From Chelydra serpentina (taxonomy: Eukaryota; Chordata; Testudines; Chelydridae): a DNA stretch of 64,000 nt. This document shows, piece after piece, positions 1 to 9,291 of this stretch. The position numbers were made by a program, and so were the translations under genes. Location: NCBI GenBank assembly GCA_037349315.1, contig JBAIAC010000131.1:806001-870000 (forward strand), in the 5' to 3' direction. Each line of letters opens with the position of its first letter. Position 1 is the first letter of the stretch. The notes under the pieces are model-generated. The model was not told the origin of the DNA and did no database searches. It was given only the letters and a program-made list of their open reading frames with translations.

Positions 1-565
1 CCCCGGGACTCCCACGCCTATCCAACTGCTGCCTGTCCCCTGACTGCCCCCCCCAGAACCTCCGCCCCATCCAAACCCCCCCCCGCTCCCTGTCCCCTGA
101 CAGGCCCCCCAAGAACTCCCAACCCTTCCAACTGCCCCCTAACTGCACCCCAGGACTCCATGCCCCTTCTCCAATCCCCTGACTCCCTTAACGTGCCACT
201 CAGGCCAGCGTGTCTGGCTCCACGCAGAGCCAGACACACTGCCACGCTCCCGTACGGAGGACGGAGCCCTGTGGCACGCTGAGGCTGCAGGGGGGGGGGG
301 GGGGGGGAACAGAGATGGGGCTCTGGCTGCTGGAGGCCCCGATTCAAGTGGCTCAATCTTGCTGGGCCGCCCTGTCAGCTGCACTGCACTCTGCAGTGGA
401 AGCGAAATCCCGGACCTTTTGAGAGTTTTACAAATTCTTCCCGGACGGCAATTTAAAACCCAAAAAGCTGGATGGTTTCCAGCAATAGTGTAAAAAAAAA
501 TTTGGCGGCACCGCTTTTTGGCACCCCCAAATCTTTGCTCCCTAGGCGGTCGCCTAGTGGTTACA
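1..565. other. C/G-rich repeat-like stretch, no gene
   Basis: No coding exon is recognisable. The stretch is C-rich on the plus strand, has a short perfect hairpin with 11-bp arms (210-220 and 227-237) and an 18-base G run at 290-307. Its style resembles GC-rich non-autonomous turtle repeats, but I cannot name a family and see no target-site duplication. Confidence 0.4.
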
Positions 566-1060
566 CTGGCCCTTGGCGTTATCTGAACTAGTGATCTGCT
601 AGGTGACTCAAATCCTTGACTTAGAGAGCCAGCCTTACCCTGCTCTGCTGTGATTCTGGAGCCAGCCTTACCCTACACTGGGCTGTTCACACACAGCATG
701 TAAGCTGCTCCTTGCATTGTGCAACCAAATTAAAGCCAATATCTCCAGTTCCAGATGCAACCCTAGGAACCTCCATCTTGCAGTGTCCAGTTATGCCCAC
801 TAAACGCTGCAAGCTTATATGAGTTTGTCAATTTAACAGAGAAATTGATATGCACCAGGCTTGTTATCCCAAGGGGAGTCTGACACACTTCAGACCAAAC
901 ACACTGCTTCAGGTAGAATAAATAAAAAGATTTATTAACTACAAAGATAAATTTTAAGTGATTATAAGTCAAAGCATAACAAGTCAGATTTGGTCAGATG
1001 AAATAAAAGCAAAACGCATTCTAAACTGATATTAACACTTTCAGTGTCCTTAGAAACTTA
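566..1060 (-). mobile_element. partial 3' LTR of an LTR retrotransposon
   Basis: About 500 bases match the segment 5461-5960 base for base with scattered substitutions, including the stretch around the shared AAGATAAATTTTAAGTGATT at about 940-962. The two copies flank gag- and protease-like sequence, so they are read as the LTRs of one minus-strand element; this one would be the 3' LTR. The match stops exactly where the Harbinger transposon begins at 1061. The remaining ~600 bases of LTR seen at 5961-6578 are not found on the far side of that transposon, so this copy is also deleted or rearranged. Confidence 0.7.
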
Positions 1061-1149
1061 GGCCTTGGCTACACTTGCAGATGTACAGCTCTGTGAGTTA
1101 AACCCGTCTTCGTACAGCTGAGTAGGGAAAGCGCTGCAGCCTGTCCACA

Positions 1150-2094
1150 TTGGCAGCTGCCAGCGCACTGTCATGGCCATATTTGCGGCACTTGCAGCGG
1201 CATTGGGAGCAGTGCATTATGGGCAGGTATCCCACAGAACACCTCTTCCCATTCTGGCGCCGTGGGTTGTGGGAAGGGGGCGTGGGGTATGATGCATTCT
1301 GGGTCCTGTCCCAACGTCCCATGATGCATCGCTTCGCATCCCAGCAATCCCTGTGTTTCCGTCCACATTTGGCGCCATCTTTCAATGGTTTCTTTGCTTC
1401 TGGTTTCTTGTGTTCCATTTCGGTCAGCGGGAAATGGACCCCGATGTTGAGGAAAATACTGACGAGTCTCGCCAGCACATCACATTTGGCAGTCGAGCTC
1501 TTCCTTAAGATCCAAAGTAACAGCGAGGAGTCCGACGATGACAATGATATCGACTCGCATAACGCGTACCACACAAACTTGCTTGTGGCATTCACGGACA
1601 TGCTGTACACAGTGGAACGCCGCTTTTGGGCTCGGGAAACCAGCACAGAGTGGTGGGATCACATTGTCATGCAAGTCTGGGATGACGAGCAGTGGGTGTA
1701 GAACTTTCAGATGAGAAAAGCTACTTTCATGGGACTGTGTGAGGAACTCTCCCCCGCCCTGCGGCGCAAGGACATGAGATTGAGAGCTGCCCTGACGGTG
1801 GAGAAGCGGGTGGCTATTGAAATCTGGAGGCTTGCAACTCCGGACTGCTATCGATTGGTACCGAACCAGTTTGGAGTGGGAAAGTCGACCGTTGGAATCG
1901 TGCTGATGCAAGTTTGCAAGGCCATTAATCGCATCCTGCTCAGAAGAACCATCACTCCGGGTAATGTGCAGGACATTGTGGCTGGCTTTGAACAAATGAG
2001 TTTCCCTAACTGCGGAGGGGTGATAGATGGGACACATATTCTGATTCTGGCATCACCCCACCTAGCATCCGAGTACATTAATCAGAAGGGGTAG
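1150..2094 (+). pseudogene. HARBI1-like Harbinger transposase, broken
   Basis: One reading frame runs through 1150-2094, interrupted by a TAG at 1699-1701 and ended by another at 2092-2094. The second part (from Met 1711, 127 residues) has the features of PIF/Harbinger transposases: a helical N-terminal region, the GVGKST segment, and GGVIDGTHI, which carries the first catalytic Asp of the DDE triad. The usual downstream part with the second Asp and the Glu is absent, so no catalytic protein can be made. Harbinger transposases normally act in the nucleus with a Myb/SANT partner, which is present here on the opposite strand. The internal stop and the C-terminal deletion show a dead copy. Confidence 0.75.
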
Positions 2095-2366
2095 GGAGAG
2101 CGAAAGCAGGCTCCGCCAGGAAAATGCTTTGCACCGGCGGCAAAGCATACAGCTCCGGCAGGAAAGCACAAAGGAACTGATTAGCATCATGGTGCGCCAA
2201 GCGGACTCTATCCAGGCGCTTGTCGCCTGACTGGGACAAGGACCACAGCTGCTCTCCCAATAAACCTGCACAAGCGCATTGCCCACGCTCTGGCTGAGAC
2301 TTTCGAAGAGATTACAGTGGCTGATTACCGCGATGTGATAGATCACATCTATGTGCTATTCCACAT

Positions 2367-3011
2367 CTAGGCATGCATGCAGCCCAAACCCTCCTCGCCC
2401 AAGGAGCCCGCACAAAAAAACCTCCTTCCTGAAAATAAAAGCTGCTTACCGCGAACCTGCTCTTCTCTTTCTCCTCCACCATGTACCAGCCACTGCGACT
2501 GGCTACCTTCCTCCTGGCTCGAGAAGAGCTCCTGGCTGCATGCCCCCAGGGAAGCATGGATGTCTCCCCCAGCCCCCTCACTCCTGCTTTCTTCCACCCC
2601 CTTCTCCTCCTCCTCCTTCTCTCCCGTGTCCACGGTGGTGCTCGGAATGGAGGTGGGGTCACCCCCAAGTATTGCGTCCAGCTCTTTGTAGAATCGGCAG
2701 GTTGTGGGGGGAGCACCCGAGCGGCTGTTTGCCTCGTGGGCTTTGCGGTACGCACTCCGCAGCTCCTTCACTTTTATCCTGCACTGCAGTGCGTCCCGGT
2801 CATGGCCCCTTTCCATCATGGCCTTTGATATCTGGCCGAAAGTATCGAAATTCCTCCGGCTGGAGCGCAGCTGGGACTGGACAGCTTCCTCCCCCCAAAC
2901 ACCGATGAGGTCCAGCAACTCGGTATTGCTCCATACTGGGGCTCGCCTGGCACGTGGAGGCATGGTTACCTGGAAAGATGCGCTGAGAGCACTCCGTGCC
3001 TGGCTGAGCAA
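2367..3011 (-). CDS. Harbinger Myb/SANT-like DNA-binding protein
   Basis: An open frame of 214 codons. A more likely start than the first Met is the internal Met at about 2963 (MPPRARRAPVW), because the Trp-rich helix-turn-helix begins directly after it. Residues ~17-110 form a trihelix Myb/SANT-like domain: a Trp before TELLDLI, a central helix around NFDTFGQISKAM, and the CRIKVKELRSAYRKA recognition-helix region. Residues ~125-180 are acidic and low complexity. In PIF/Harbinger transposons this second protein binds the element and carries the transposase into the nucleus. It converges on the transposase fragment, as in intact elements. The frame is open, but the C-terminus looks odd (GRRFFCAGSLGE), so a frameshift near the end is possible. 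Confidence 0.7.
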   Translation of the reverse strand: MLSQARSALSASFQVTMPPRARRAPVWSNTELLDLIGVWGEEAVQSQLRSSRRNFDTFGQISKAMMERGHDRDALQCRIKVKELRSAYRKAHEANSRSGAPPTTCRFYKELDAILGGDPTSIPSTTVDTGEKEEEEKGVEESRSEGAGGDIHASLGACSQELFSSQEEGSQSQWLVHGGGEREEQVRGKQLLFSGRRFFCAGSLGEEGLGCMHA

Positions 3012-3599
3012 ACAGGAAGGGGATATTTAAAATTCCAAGGGAATTTAAAGGGTGGGCCTGGCGGTTGGTCACCTGAGGCCAGGGCAGTAGAGTTCTAATT
3101 GATGACCAGAGTGGCTAGAACAGGCATTGTAGGATACTTCTGAATACTTCTGGAGGCCAATAAGAGTGCATTGGGTGGCCACACTGGAGCCGCAGCGCAC
3201 CAGCGGCAGCACAACAAATGTTATTCCTCTCGGGGAGGTGGAGTACCAGCAGCGCTGTACCTGCGGAGATGCAGCGCTGTACGTGCCTTGCAATGTAGAC
3301 GGTCAGTGAGGTACAGCGCTGTGGGTGGTGTTGTTGCGCTGTAACTCATGAGTGTAGCCAAGGCCATAGAGTCACACAGGAATCCTCAGCCACCTCAGTG
3401 GTTTCAGAGATCCCCTGCCCCTTCTCTGGGCTCTCCTCTGGGACACATTGCTCTCTGCTACCTAGAGCTTGTTTTGCCTCTGGTTCAACTGCAACCTGCT
3501 GGCAGCAAACACCCTGGAGTCTGGACAGTTCTCTCCCTGGCAGGCATCACCCCCCCACCCCCTCCTGATGTGGTGTTACCTCCAGCTGCCTGCAGCGCA

Positions 3600-4041
3600 G
3601 GAGTTGGTCTCAACCACTCTCCCCCCCGGAAGCATGTGGCTTCCCCCTGCTGCGGAAGAAGCAAGGAGACTCCCCCATTCTCTCAGCAGTTCCTGAGACC
3701 TTCCCCTTTCCCTTGGGGGTCCCAGCATAACACTCCCTCCTGCTGCAGGCAAATACTTTAACCTGAACTACATGGAAAAAATCATTACCCAGGAGCAGGT
3801 CGACTAGGTGGTGTTCTATTCCCCCCCCCACCCACACACACACACACCCAGTCAAAACGCTTTCCAAACCCTTCCAAACCATATGGATCTTAGTTAGTGG
3901 TACAAGGAATCTGCTTTCACCCTCCCGCACAATCTCTGCCATTTGACCAGGTAACATACTGGCCTTTGGGACCACACTCTGCTTAACCAGAGAGATCTGG
4001 ACCTCTGTATTCCCTGCCATCACTTTGGACAGTCTTAACAT
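3600..4041 (-). pseudogene. retropepsin-like protease fragment
   Basis: The minus-strand frame starting at 4041 contains the tract VDLLLGNDF, like the conserved LLGxD segment near the end of retroviral-type aspartic proteases. The stretch before it is interrupted by a low-complexity (VCVWVGGG) insertion from a CA/C-rich run at 3822-3848. The catalytic D-S/T-G triad is not visible in this frame. I read it as the protease remnant of the LTR retrotransposon; it is short and degenerate. Confidence 0.45.
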
Positions 4042-4138
4042 GCTCCATATCTGGTTCTGCAGAGGCTAACCTCACAAAAACAGTATAATAGATTTCAATT
4101 GCTTGGGGGGCAGGAGTTCTGTGTTGAGGACAGCAGAA

Positions 4139-5100
4139 CTAACGAGCTATTGGTTGCCTGCTTCCTCCCAACACAGAGCATTTATTCCTTAGGTGATAAG
4201 TGGAATTACACTGATAGCACCTTCTGTGCTCTTCTGCTTTTACAGAAGATTTGGGATGAGGGTGAAAGGAATGTTTTTGGGTAAGGGAATGTTTAGACTT
4301 CCAGCCCCTTTCTCTCTTCCCAGGGGCAAAATGCAATGCTCCCTTCGCACCAGTTTTAAACCCCTCTTTCTCTGGCCTGCCCTCAATAAATGTCTGATTC
4401 TGTTTGAAGGCATCAGCAAAAACAGCCATCTCATCCACAGAGTTTACAGCTTTATCCTATAGACACTGCTTTACATCAGCCTTACATACGCTTGGGAAAT
4501 GCTCTTGAGCAACAAGATCCAACATTCCCTCAAAATTTGCCACCTCTTTGCCCCTCACCCTTTTTCCCATCAAATCTTTCATTTTGTTTACATATTCTCC
4601 ATTACTCATACCAATATTCCCCTTAAGATTCCTAAATTTAACTCTACGTTTCAGGGGTAATCTGAAAACTTCGCAAAACAGTATCTTTAAATTTGCAATA
4701 GTCTAAAGCATCTTCAATGGGCATTCCATTGAATAACTGGTAAAGCTCGAAACGTAATTTCACAATCAGAGTAGGAACTCTCTTATCAGGGATTTCATGT
4801 ATTACACACAGCCTTCAAAGGTAGTCAGATAGTCAGCAATATTATTGTCCTCATTATATGCAGGCCATAAGAGTTCCCACTTGTGGATTTTTGGAGTGAT
4901 GGGAGTCATTGAGGTTCTGGTTCTGCTTCTCTGGCAGATCCAGTGGGTGTTTTTTGCTCTCTTTCTTTTCTCTCTTTTATCTCCAGGTTTTTCAGTTGCA
5001 ATAATCTCTGGTGCTCCCTCTCCTTTTCTACAGGCTGCAACCTAAAAAGCTCCAACTTCGCAATTGCTTCATGCTTTCACTCATTCTCCTGCTTTTCTGT
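4139..5100 (-). pseudogene. gag-like fragment with CCHC zinc knuckle
   Basis: On the minus strand the frame 4438-4139 contains CYQCNSTYHLRNKC, a classic CX2CX4HX4C nucleocapsid zinc knuckle. Upstream (4680-4900, minus strand) short broken frames give Leu- and Tyr-rich capsid-like text such as LRFELYQLFNG. This resembles the capsid of Gmr1-type gypsy elements, the family from which vertebrate SCAN domains arose. The reading frame is disrupted by stops, so this is a relic. Confidence 0.6.
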
Positions 5101-5101
5101 T

Positions 5102-5287
5102 CATAGAATCATAGAATATCAGGGTTGGAAGGGACCTTAGGAGATCATCTAGTCCAACCCCCTGCTCAAAGCAGGACCAATCCCCAATTTTTTGCCCCAT
5201 ATCCCCAAATGGCCCCCTCAAGGATTGAACTCACAACCCTGGGTTTAAGCAGGCCAATGCTCAAACCACTGAGCTATCCCTCCCCCC
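5102..5287 (-). mobile_element. tRNA-derived turtle SINE (Cry I type), antisense
   Basis: On the minus strand the copy begins with a tRNA-like head (GATAGCTCAGTGGTTTGAGC, Pol III box A; GGGTTGTGAGTTCAATCCTT, box B) and ends in a tail that matches the 3' end of the CR1 LINEs in this window, finishing in ATTCTATGATTCTATGA repeats. This head-tail structure is that of the cryptodiran turtle Pol III SINEs, which borrow the CR1 retrotransposition machinery. It sits inside the gag-like region of the LTR element. Confidence 0.9.
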
Positions 5288-5460
5288 ATTTCCTACTTCC
5301 CTTTCCCGAAATAAGCAAACAGAAAATAACAAAACTGTTACCTTGACTGTTCTTAACCACTGCACTTAAGACTCACTTAAAATCACAAATATCAGCACTT
5401 AAAGTGTGAACTTCCCTTGGAATAACAAGCCATACATACACCCGGCTCGCTGTGCCACTG

Positions 5461-6578
5461 TGACGTTCCCCTCTGGTGTTATCTGGACCAGTGATCTGCT
5501 AAGTCACCCCAATTCTTGACTCTGGGAGCCAACCTTACCCTGCTCTGCTGTGAGAACCCCTACATCCAGGGCTGTTCATGCTCAGCCTCTGGCATGTAAG
5601 CTGCTCCTTGCATTGTGCAACCAAATTACACCAGCCAATATCTCTGGTCCCAGAAACAACCCTAGGACCCTCTGTCTTGCAGTGTCCAGTTATGCCTGCT
5701 GGACACTGCAAACTTACATGCGTTTCTTCAATTTAACAAAGAAATTGATATGTACCAGACTTGTTATCCCAAGGAGATTCTGACACACTTCAAACCAAAC
5801 ACACTGCTTCAGGTAGAACAGACAGATTTATTAACTACAAAGATAAATTTTAAGTGATTATAAGCCAAAGCATAACAAGTCAGATTTGGTCAGATGAAAT
5901 AAAAGCAAAACGCATTCTAAGCTGATCTTAACACTTTCAGTGTCCTTACAAACGTAGACGCTTCTCACCAAAGGCTGGCTGGCTGCCCTTCAGCCAGGCT
6001 CTCCCCTTTGATCAGCGCTTCAGTCGCTTGGTGGTGTCTGTAGATGTAGGTGGAAGAGAGAGGAAGAGCATGGCAAACGTCTCTCCCTTTTATCATGTTC
6101 TTTCTTCCCTCTTGGCTTTGCCCCCCCATTTCAGAGACAGGTGAGCATTACGTCATCACAGTCCCAAACTGACCAAAGAGGGGGTGTGTGACTCAGTGGA
6201 GAGTCCAACAGACCCTTTGTTGCTGCGTAGGCCAGTGTCCTTTGTTCCTGTGAGGCTGGGCTGGGTTTGTCCCATCCATGCCCCGATGAGGTGTGAACTG
6301 CCCCTTTGCTCTTGGAGAGTTTTTGACTGGGCTTATTTTAAGCCATAAAGACACATTTTCAGCCTCATAACTAAATACATGAAATTACAACCTGTAACAT
6401 AACTATAACATTGCTGTAACAACAATTACTATAACATCACTATAAGAACAACGCTCAGTGCATCATGAGCCTTCCAAACACACCCGACATGACAAACTTT
6501 GCATTGGATACCACACAATCATTTTATAAAGATGAACATGGGGGTGTAGGGTGTTCCCCCAAGGTACAGAGCATCACA
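5461..6578 (-). mobile_element. 5' LTR of the minus-strand LTR retrotransposon
   Basis: About 1.1 kb with TG...CA ends (TGACGTT at 5461, ATCACA ending at 6578). The first ~500 bases recur at 566-1060. In the element's own orientation this is the 5' LTR. No clear flanking duplication is visible because the other LTR is damaged. Confidence 0.65.
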
Positions 6579-6639
6579 GAGAGCCAGGCCGTGCTGCAAG
6601 GAAGAATTTTACAGGAAAGAATGTGAGTAGAGCAGGCGG

Positions 6640-6790
6640 AGGGGAGGAGCCGGGAGTCATGACTCCTGGGTTCCATTCTTAGCTCTGACACTCATTATCT
6701 CTGTTTGGCCTTGGGCAAGCCCTTTGCCCGCTGTGTGCCTCAGTTTCCCCCATGCACCAGGGGACTAATCACCCTCATCTGCTGCTTGCA
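6640..6790 (+). repeat. MIR-like CORE-SINE fragment
   Basis: The order 'gactcctgggttc', 'gccttgggcaag', 'tgtgcctcagtttcccc' is the MIR core and 3' region, with moderate divergence. Confidence 0.6.
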
Positions 6791-7069
6791 GTGGTTCTTA
6801 AGTCAGGTCTGATAAGTCCATTGAGATCCTTGTGTGCTACACACAGTGCAGAACCCCCAGGGAACTGAGGGAAGGGAAGGCTCACACCAGGGACCTCTCC
6901 CTGCGTGAGACACAGGCCGAGGCATACGGGCGCTGCCAGGGAGGGACACCTGGCAAGGCTGCCAGCATGCTTGGACTGAAGCCGTGGCAGGCAGGGCTGC
7001 GGGGTAATGTTGTCTGTCTGACGAACACCGGAAAAGGTCAAGCCAGGTGAGTGCCAGCCTGCCTGGCTC

Positions 7070-7202
7070 CAGTGCCGTAACAAGGGCGAGGCGAGTGAGG
7101 CACTTGCCTCAGGCGCACCAGCTGAGGGGCGCAGAAAACTCCCCCAGCCGGCGGCATTTTGGCATTTAGCCTCAGGCATAAAAAGATCTAGTTACAGCTC
7201 TG
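7070..7202 (+). mobile_element. hAT-type MITE with perfect 8-bp TSD
   Basis: A 133-bp element starting CAGTGCCGTAAC and ending in a diverged inverted copy (GTTACAGCTCTG). It is flanked on both sides by CCTGGCTC (7062-7069 and 7203-7210), a perfect 8-bp target-site duplication, the signature of hAT transposition. It is related in its ends and interior to the element at 19,613-20,321. Confidence 0.85.
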
Positions 7203-7210
7203 CCTGGCTC

Positions 7211-7800
7211 CAAGGGACCTGCCAGATGTGCTCCACTGATGGGCAAAGCTACATCCGAGCCACCCTACATTCAGGGAAGGCATCTCTAAGTAGGCAGGGG
7301 GCATGGACAGGAGCCTGCCAGTGGCAGAGGCAGAGCACTTGGGCTGGCTCATTCCCTATCTGGGGAGCTGGGTTTAGTGAGTCAGAGCAGCTGGAGCCCA
7401 GTGAAGCCAGTGCTGAATTCCCCTCTGCTCTGCTGCTTCCCCAGAGTCCTTGGAGCAAGGCCCAAGGGCTCAGCCCCTGCTGGGGCCAGCAATCACTTCC
7501 AGGTGACCCTCTCTTCCTTGCCCCCAGGCTGTGCTTGGCCAATCAGGGGGTGCACAGAAGAGGCAGACAGGGTATGCCATTGGGGTCAGAGACCCAGGGT
7601 GATGCCACAGCAAAGGCGAATGGGCCGTGGGGGTAGGGTTGGGGCATTGCACTTAGGCAGACAGAGCAAAGTGCCCCCCCGGATGTCCTTGGCCAAGTGT
7701 TAACACGCTCTCTGTGGCAAGCAGCTGGCATCACCGGAGAGCCTGAGCACCTTCCCATCAGTCATGTCTTGATCCTCTGGGGGAGGGTGGGCAGTACACG
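7211..7800. other. intergenic, no feature recognised
   Basis: Unremarkable mixed-composition sequence; only short frames without recognisable protein similarity. Confidence 0.5.
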
Positions 7801-7802
7801 GT

Positions 7803-7945
7803 ACAGATGGGAAATTAGGCATGGAGTGACTCAATGATTTGCCCAAGGGTGGATTTGGTAGAGCAGGGAACTGAACCCAGGTGTCCTGAGTCGGCTTGCT
7901 GGGCAGCCCTGCCTCTCTTACGCATGGCCTGGTAGCCCCAGGGAG
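7803..7945 (-). repeat. MIR-like CORE-SINE fragment, antisense
   Basis: The text 'gagtgactcaatgatttgcccaag' followed by 'cagggaactgaacccaggtgtcctgagtc' is the reverse complement of the MIR core. Confidence 0.6.
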
Positions 7946-8544
7946 CTTAGACAATGAACTAGGGGCCTCGTTCGGGGTTCCCTGCAAACACACCCAGGTT
8001 TAATCAGACTCAGTTAGGCAGCTCTGGGGCTGTCACATGGGTGGAGCCAGGCCACGGCCCCTCAGCAAGGACATTAGCTGCACAGTAAGATCCTGCATCT
8101 CAGTTCCGGTGCTTCTGTGCTGAGCAGGGCACAGTGCAGGGGTGCAGGTGACTAAGATCCTTGGGCTGCTCCCAGGCAGTAGCGAATAGCCAGAGCACAG
8201 TGGGCCCTGCCCACACCTCCTCCCCCATCTGTGCCCTTGGGCCCTGACACAACACGGGGTCAGAGCATGATACAGGGACCCGAGAAGGTGGCAAGTGTAA
8301 AGGAGTGTAAATGGCAGCAGGATGCAAGTTGTGATGCTTTTCCTGGGGGGCACCCACAGCTCATTAACACCTGACTGTGCCTACCAGGGTCTTGTCCTAA
8401 TGAGAACATCCCAGCCAGGCCTCGGATATTGACCAACCATTTGGGCCACAGGGACAGCGGTCTCTATGTTCTCGGTGGGCTTAAGGCACCCAGGTTTCTC
8501 CTACCCATAACTGGGTGGGTAGGGCAGGAAGGAGCAACTGGCCA

Positions 8545-9073
8545 TCATGTAGAGCCCCCCAGCTAAAACCTCTCCAGCGAATCATCAATGATCTCCAACC
8601 TATCCTGGAAAACGATCCCTCACTCTCACAGACCTTGGGAGGCAGGCCAGTCCTCGCTTACAGACAGCCCCCCAACCTGAAGCAAATACTCACCAGCAAC
8701 TATACCCCACATCACAGAAACACTAACCCAGGAACTAATCCCTATAACAAACCCCGTTGCCTACTCTGTCCCCATATCTACTCTAGTGACACCATCAGAG
8801 GACCCAACCACATTAGCCACACCATCAGGGGCTCATTCACCTGCACATCTACTAGTGTGATATATGCCATCATGTGCCAGTAATGCCCCTCTGCCATGTA
8901 CATTGTCCAAACCGGACACTCTCTACGTAAAAGAATAAACAGACACAAATCCAACATCAGGAATGGTAACATACAAAAGCCAGTAGGAGAACACTTCAAT
9001 CTCCCTGGACATTCAATAACAGATTTAAAAGTAGCCATCCTGCAACAAAAAAACTTCAAAAACAGACTTTAAA
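8545..9073 (+). pseudogene. Penelope-like element, C-terminal part with GIY-YIG nuclease
   Basis: A single frame, broken by a TAA at 8881-8883, reads through the end of a Penelope-like (PLE) reverse transcriptase ORF. A Cys pair (CLLCPHI) and the RT-nuclease linker are followed by MYIVQTGHSLRKRINRH, which corresponds to the YIG half of a GIY-YIG endonuclease with its following Arg-rich helix. The frame ends with KNFKNRL at about 9072. Penelope elements use this nuclease to open the target for priming. The N-terminal RT palm is missing. The 3' UTR of the same copy resumes at 10,672, because later elements were inserted at this point. Confidence 0.75.
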
Positions 9074-9074
9074 G
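9064..9074. repeat. 11-bp target-site duplication, left copy
   Basis: AGACTTTAAAG occurs here and again at 10,672-10,682. The two copies bracket everything inserted into the Penelope element, and joining across them restores continuous PLE 3' sequence. They are the duplication made when the palindromic element at 9075-9291 inserted. Confidence 0.75.
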
Positions 9075-9248
9075 AAAATAAGAAAGAAAAACTTGTAGCA
9101 CCTTAGAGACTAACAAATTTATTTCAGCATAAGCTTTCGTGGGTTAATACCCACTTCATCGGATGCAGTGGGTATTAACCCACGAAAGCTTATGCTGAAA
9201 TAAATTTGTTAGTCTCTAAGGTGCTACAAGTTTTTCTTTCTTATTTTC
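9074..9248. repeat. perfect 82-bp inverted repeat (Penelope terminal sequence)
   Basis: Bases 9074-9155 are the exact reverse complement of 9167-9248, with an 11-base spacer (9156-9166). The arms carry a sequence ending in TTTGTTAGTCTCTAAGGTG and the tail CAGACTAACACGGCTACTAC (9262-9281), which is the 3'-terminal sequence of turtle/reptile Penelope-like elements; a diverged form is seen at 10,960-11,015. Head-to-head inverted termini are known for PLE copies, so this is probably a short PLE-derived insertion. Confidence 0.85.
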
Positions 9249-9291
9249 GTTTTGCTGACACAGACTAACACGGCTACTACACTTAAACCTA

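Larger units (their letters stand above)
1061..3365 (+). mobile_element. PIF/Harbinger DNA transposon, two-gene type
   Basis: The element is bounded by near-perfect terminal inverted repeats: GGCCTTGGCTACACT at the left and AGTGTAGCCAAGGCC at 3351-3365. The flanking trinucleotides are TTA (1058-1060) and ATA (3366-3368), a one-mismatch version of the 3-bp duplication typical of PIF/Harbinger. Inside are a broken HARBI1-like transposase on the plus strand and a Myb/SANT-like reading frame on the minus strand, the convergent gene pair expected of this superfamily. It sits in the older LTR at 566-1060. A shorter non-autonomous relative with the same ends lies at 9292-10669. Confidence 0.85.
3366..5460 (-). 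mobile_element. internal region of a minus-strand LTR retrotransposon
   Basis: This lies between the two LTR copies and on the minus strand carries gag-like and protease-like sequence. Reverse transcriptase, RNase H and integrase are not seen, so most of pol has been lost, probably in the same deletion that removed half of the 3' LTR. A SINE has been inserted at 5102-5287. The order (LTR 5461-6578, gag, protease, LTR) fits a Ty3/gypsy-type element, but the clade is not certain. Confidence 0.6.
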
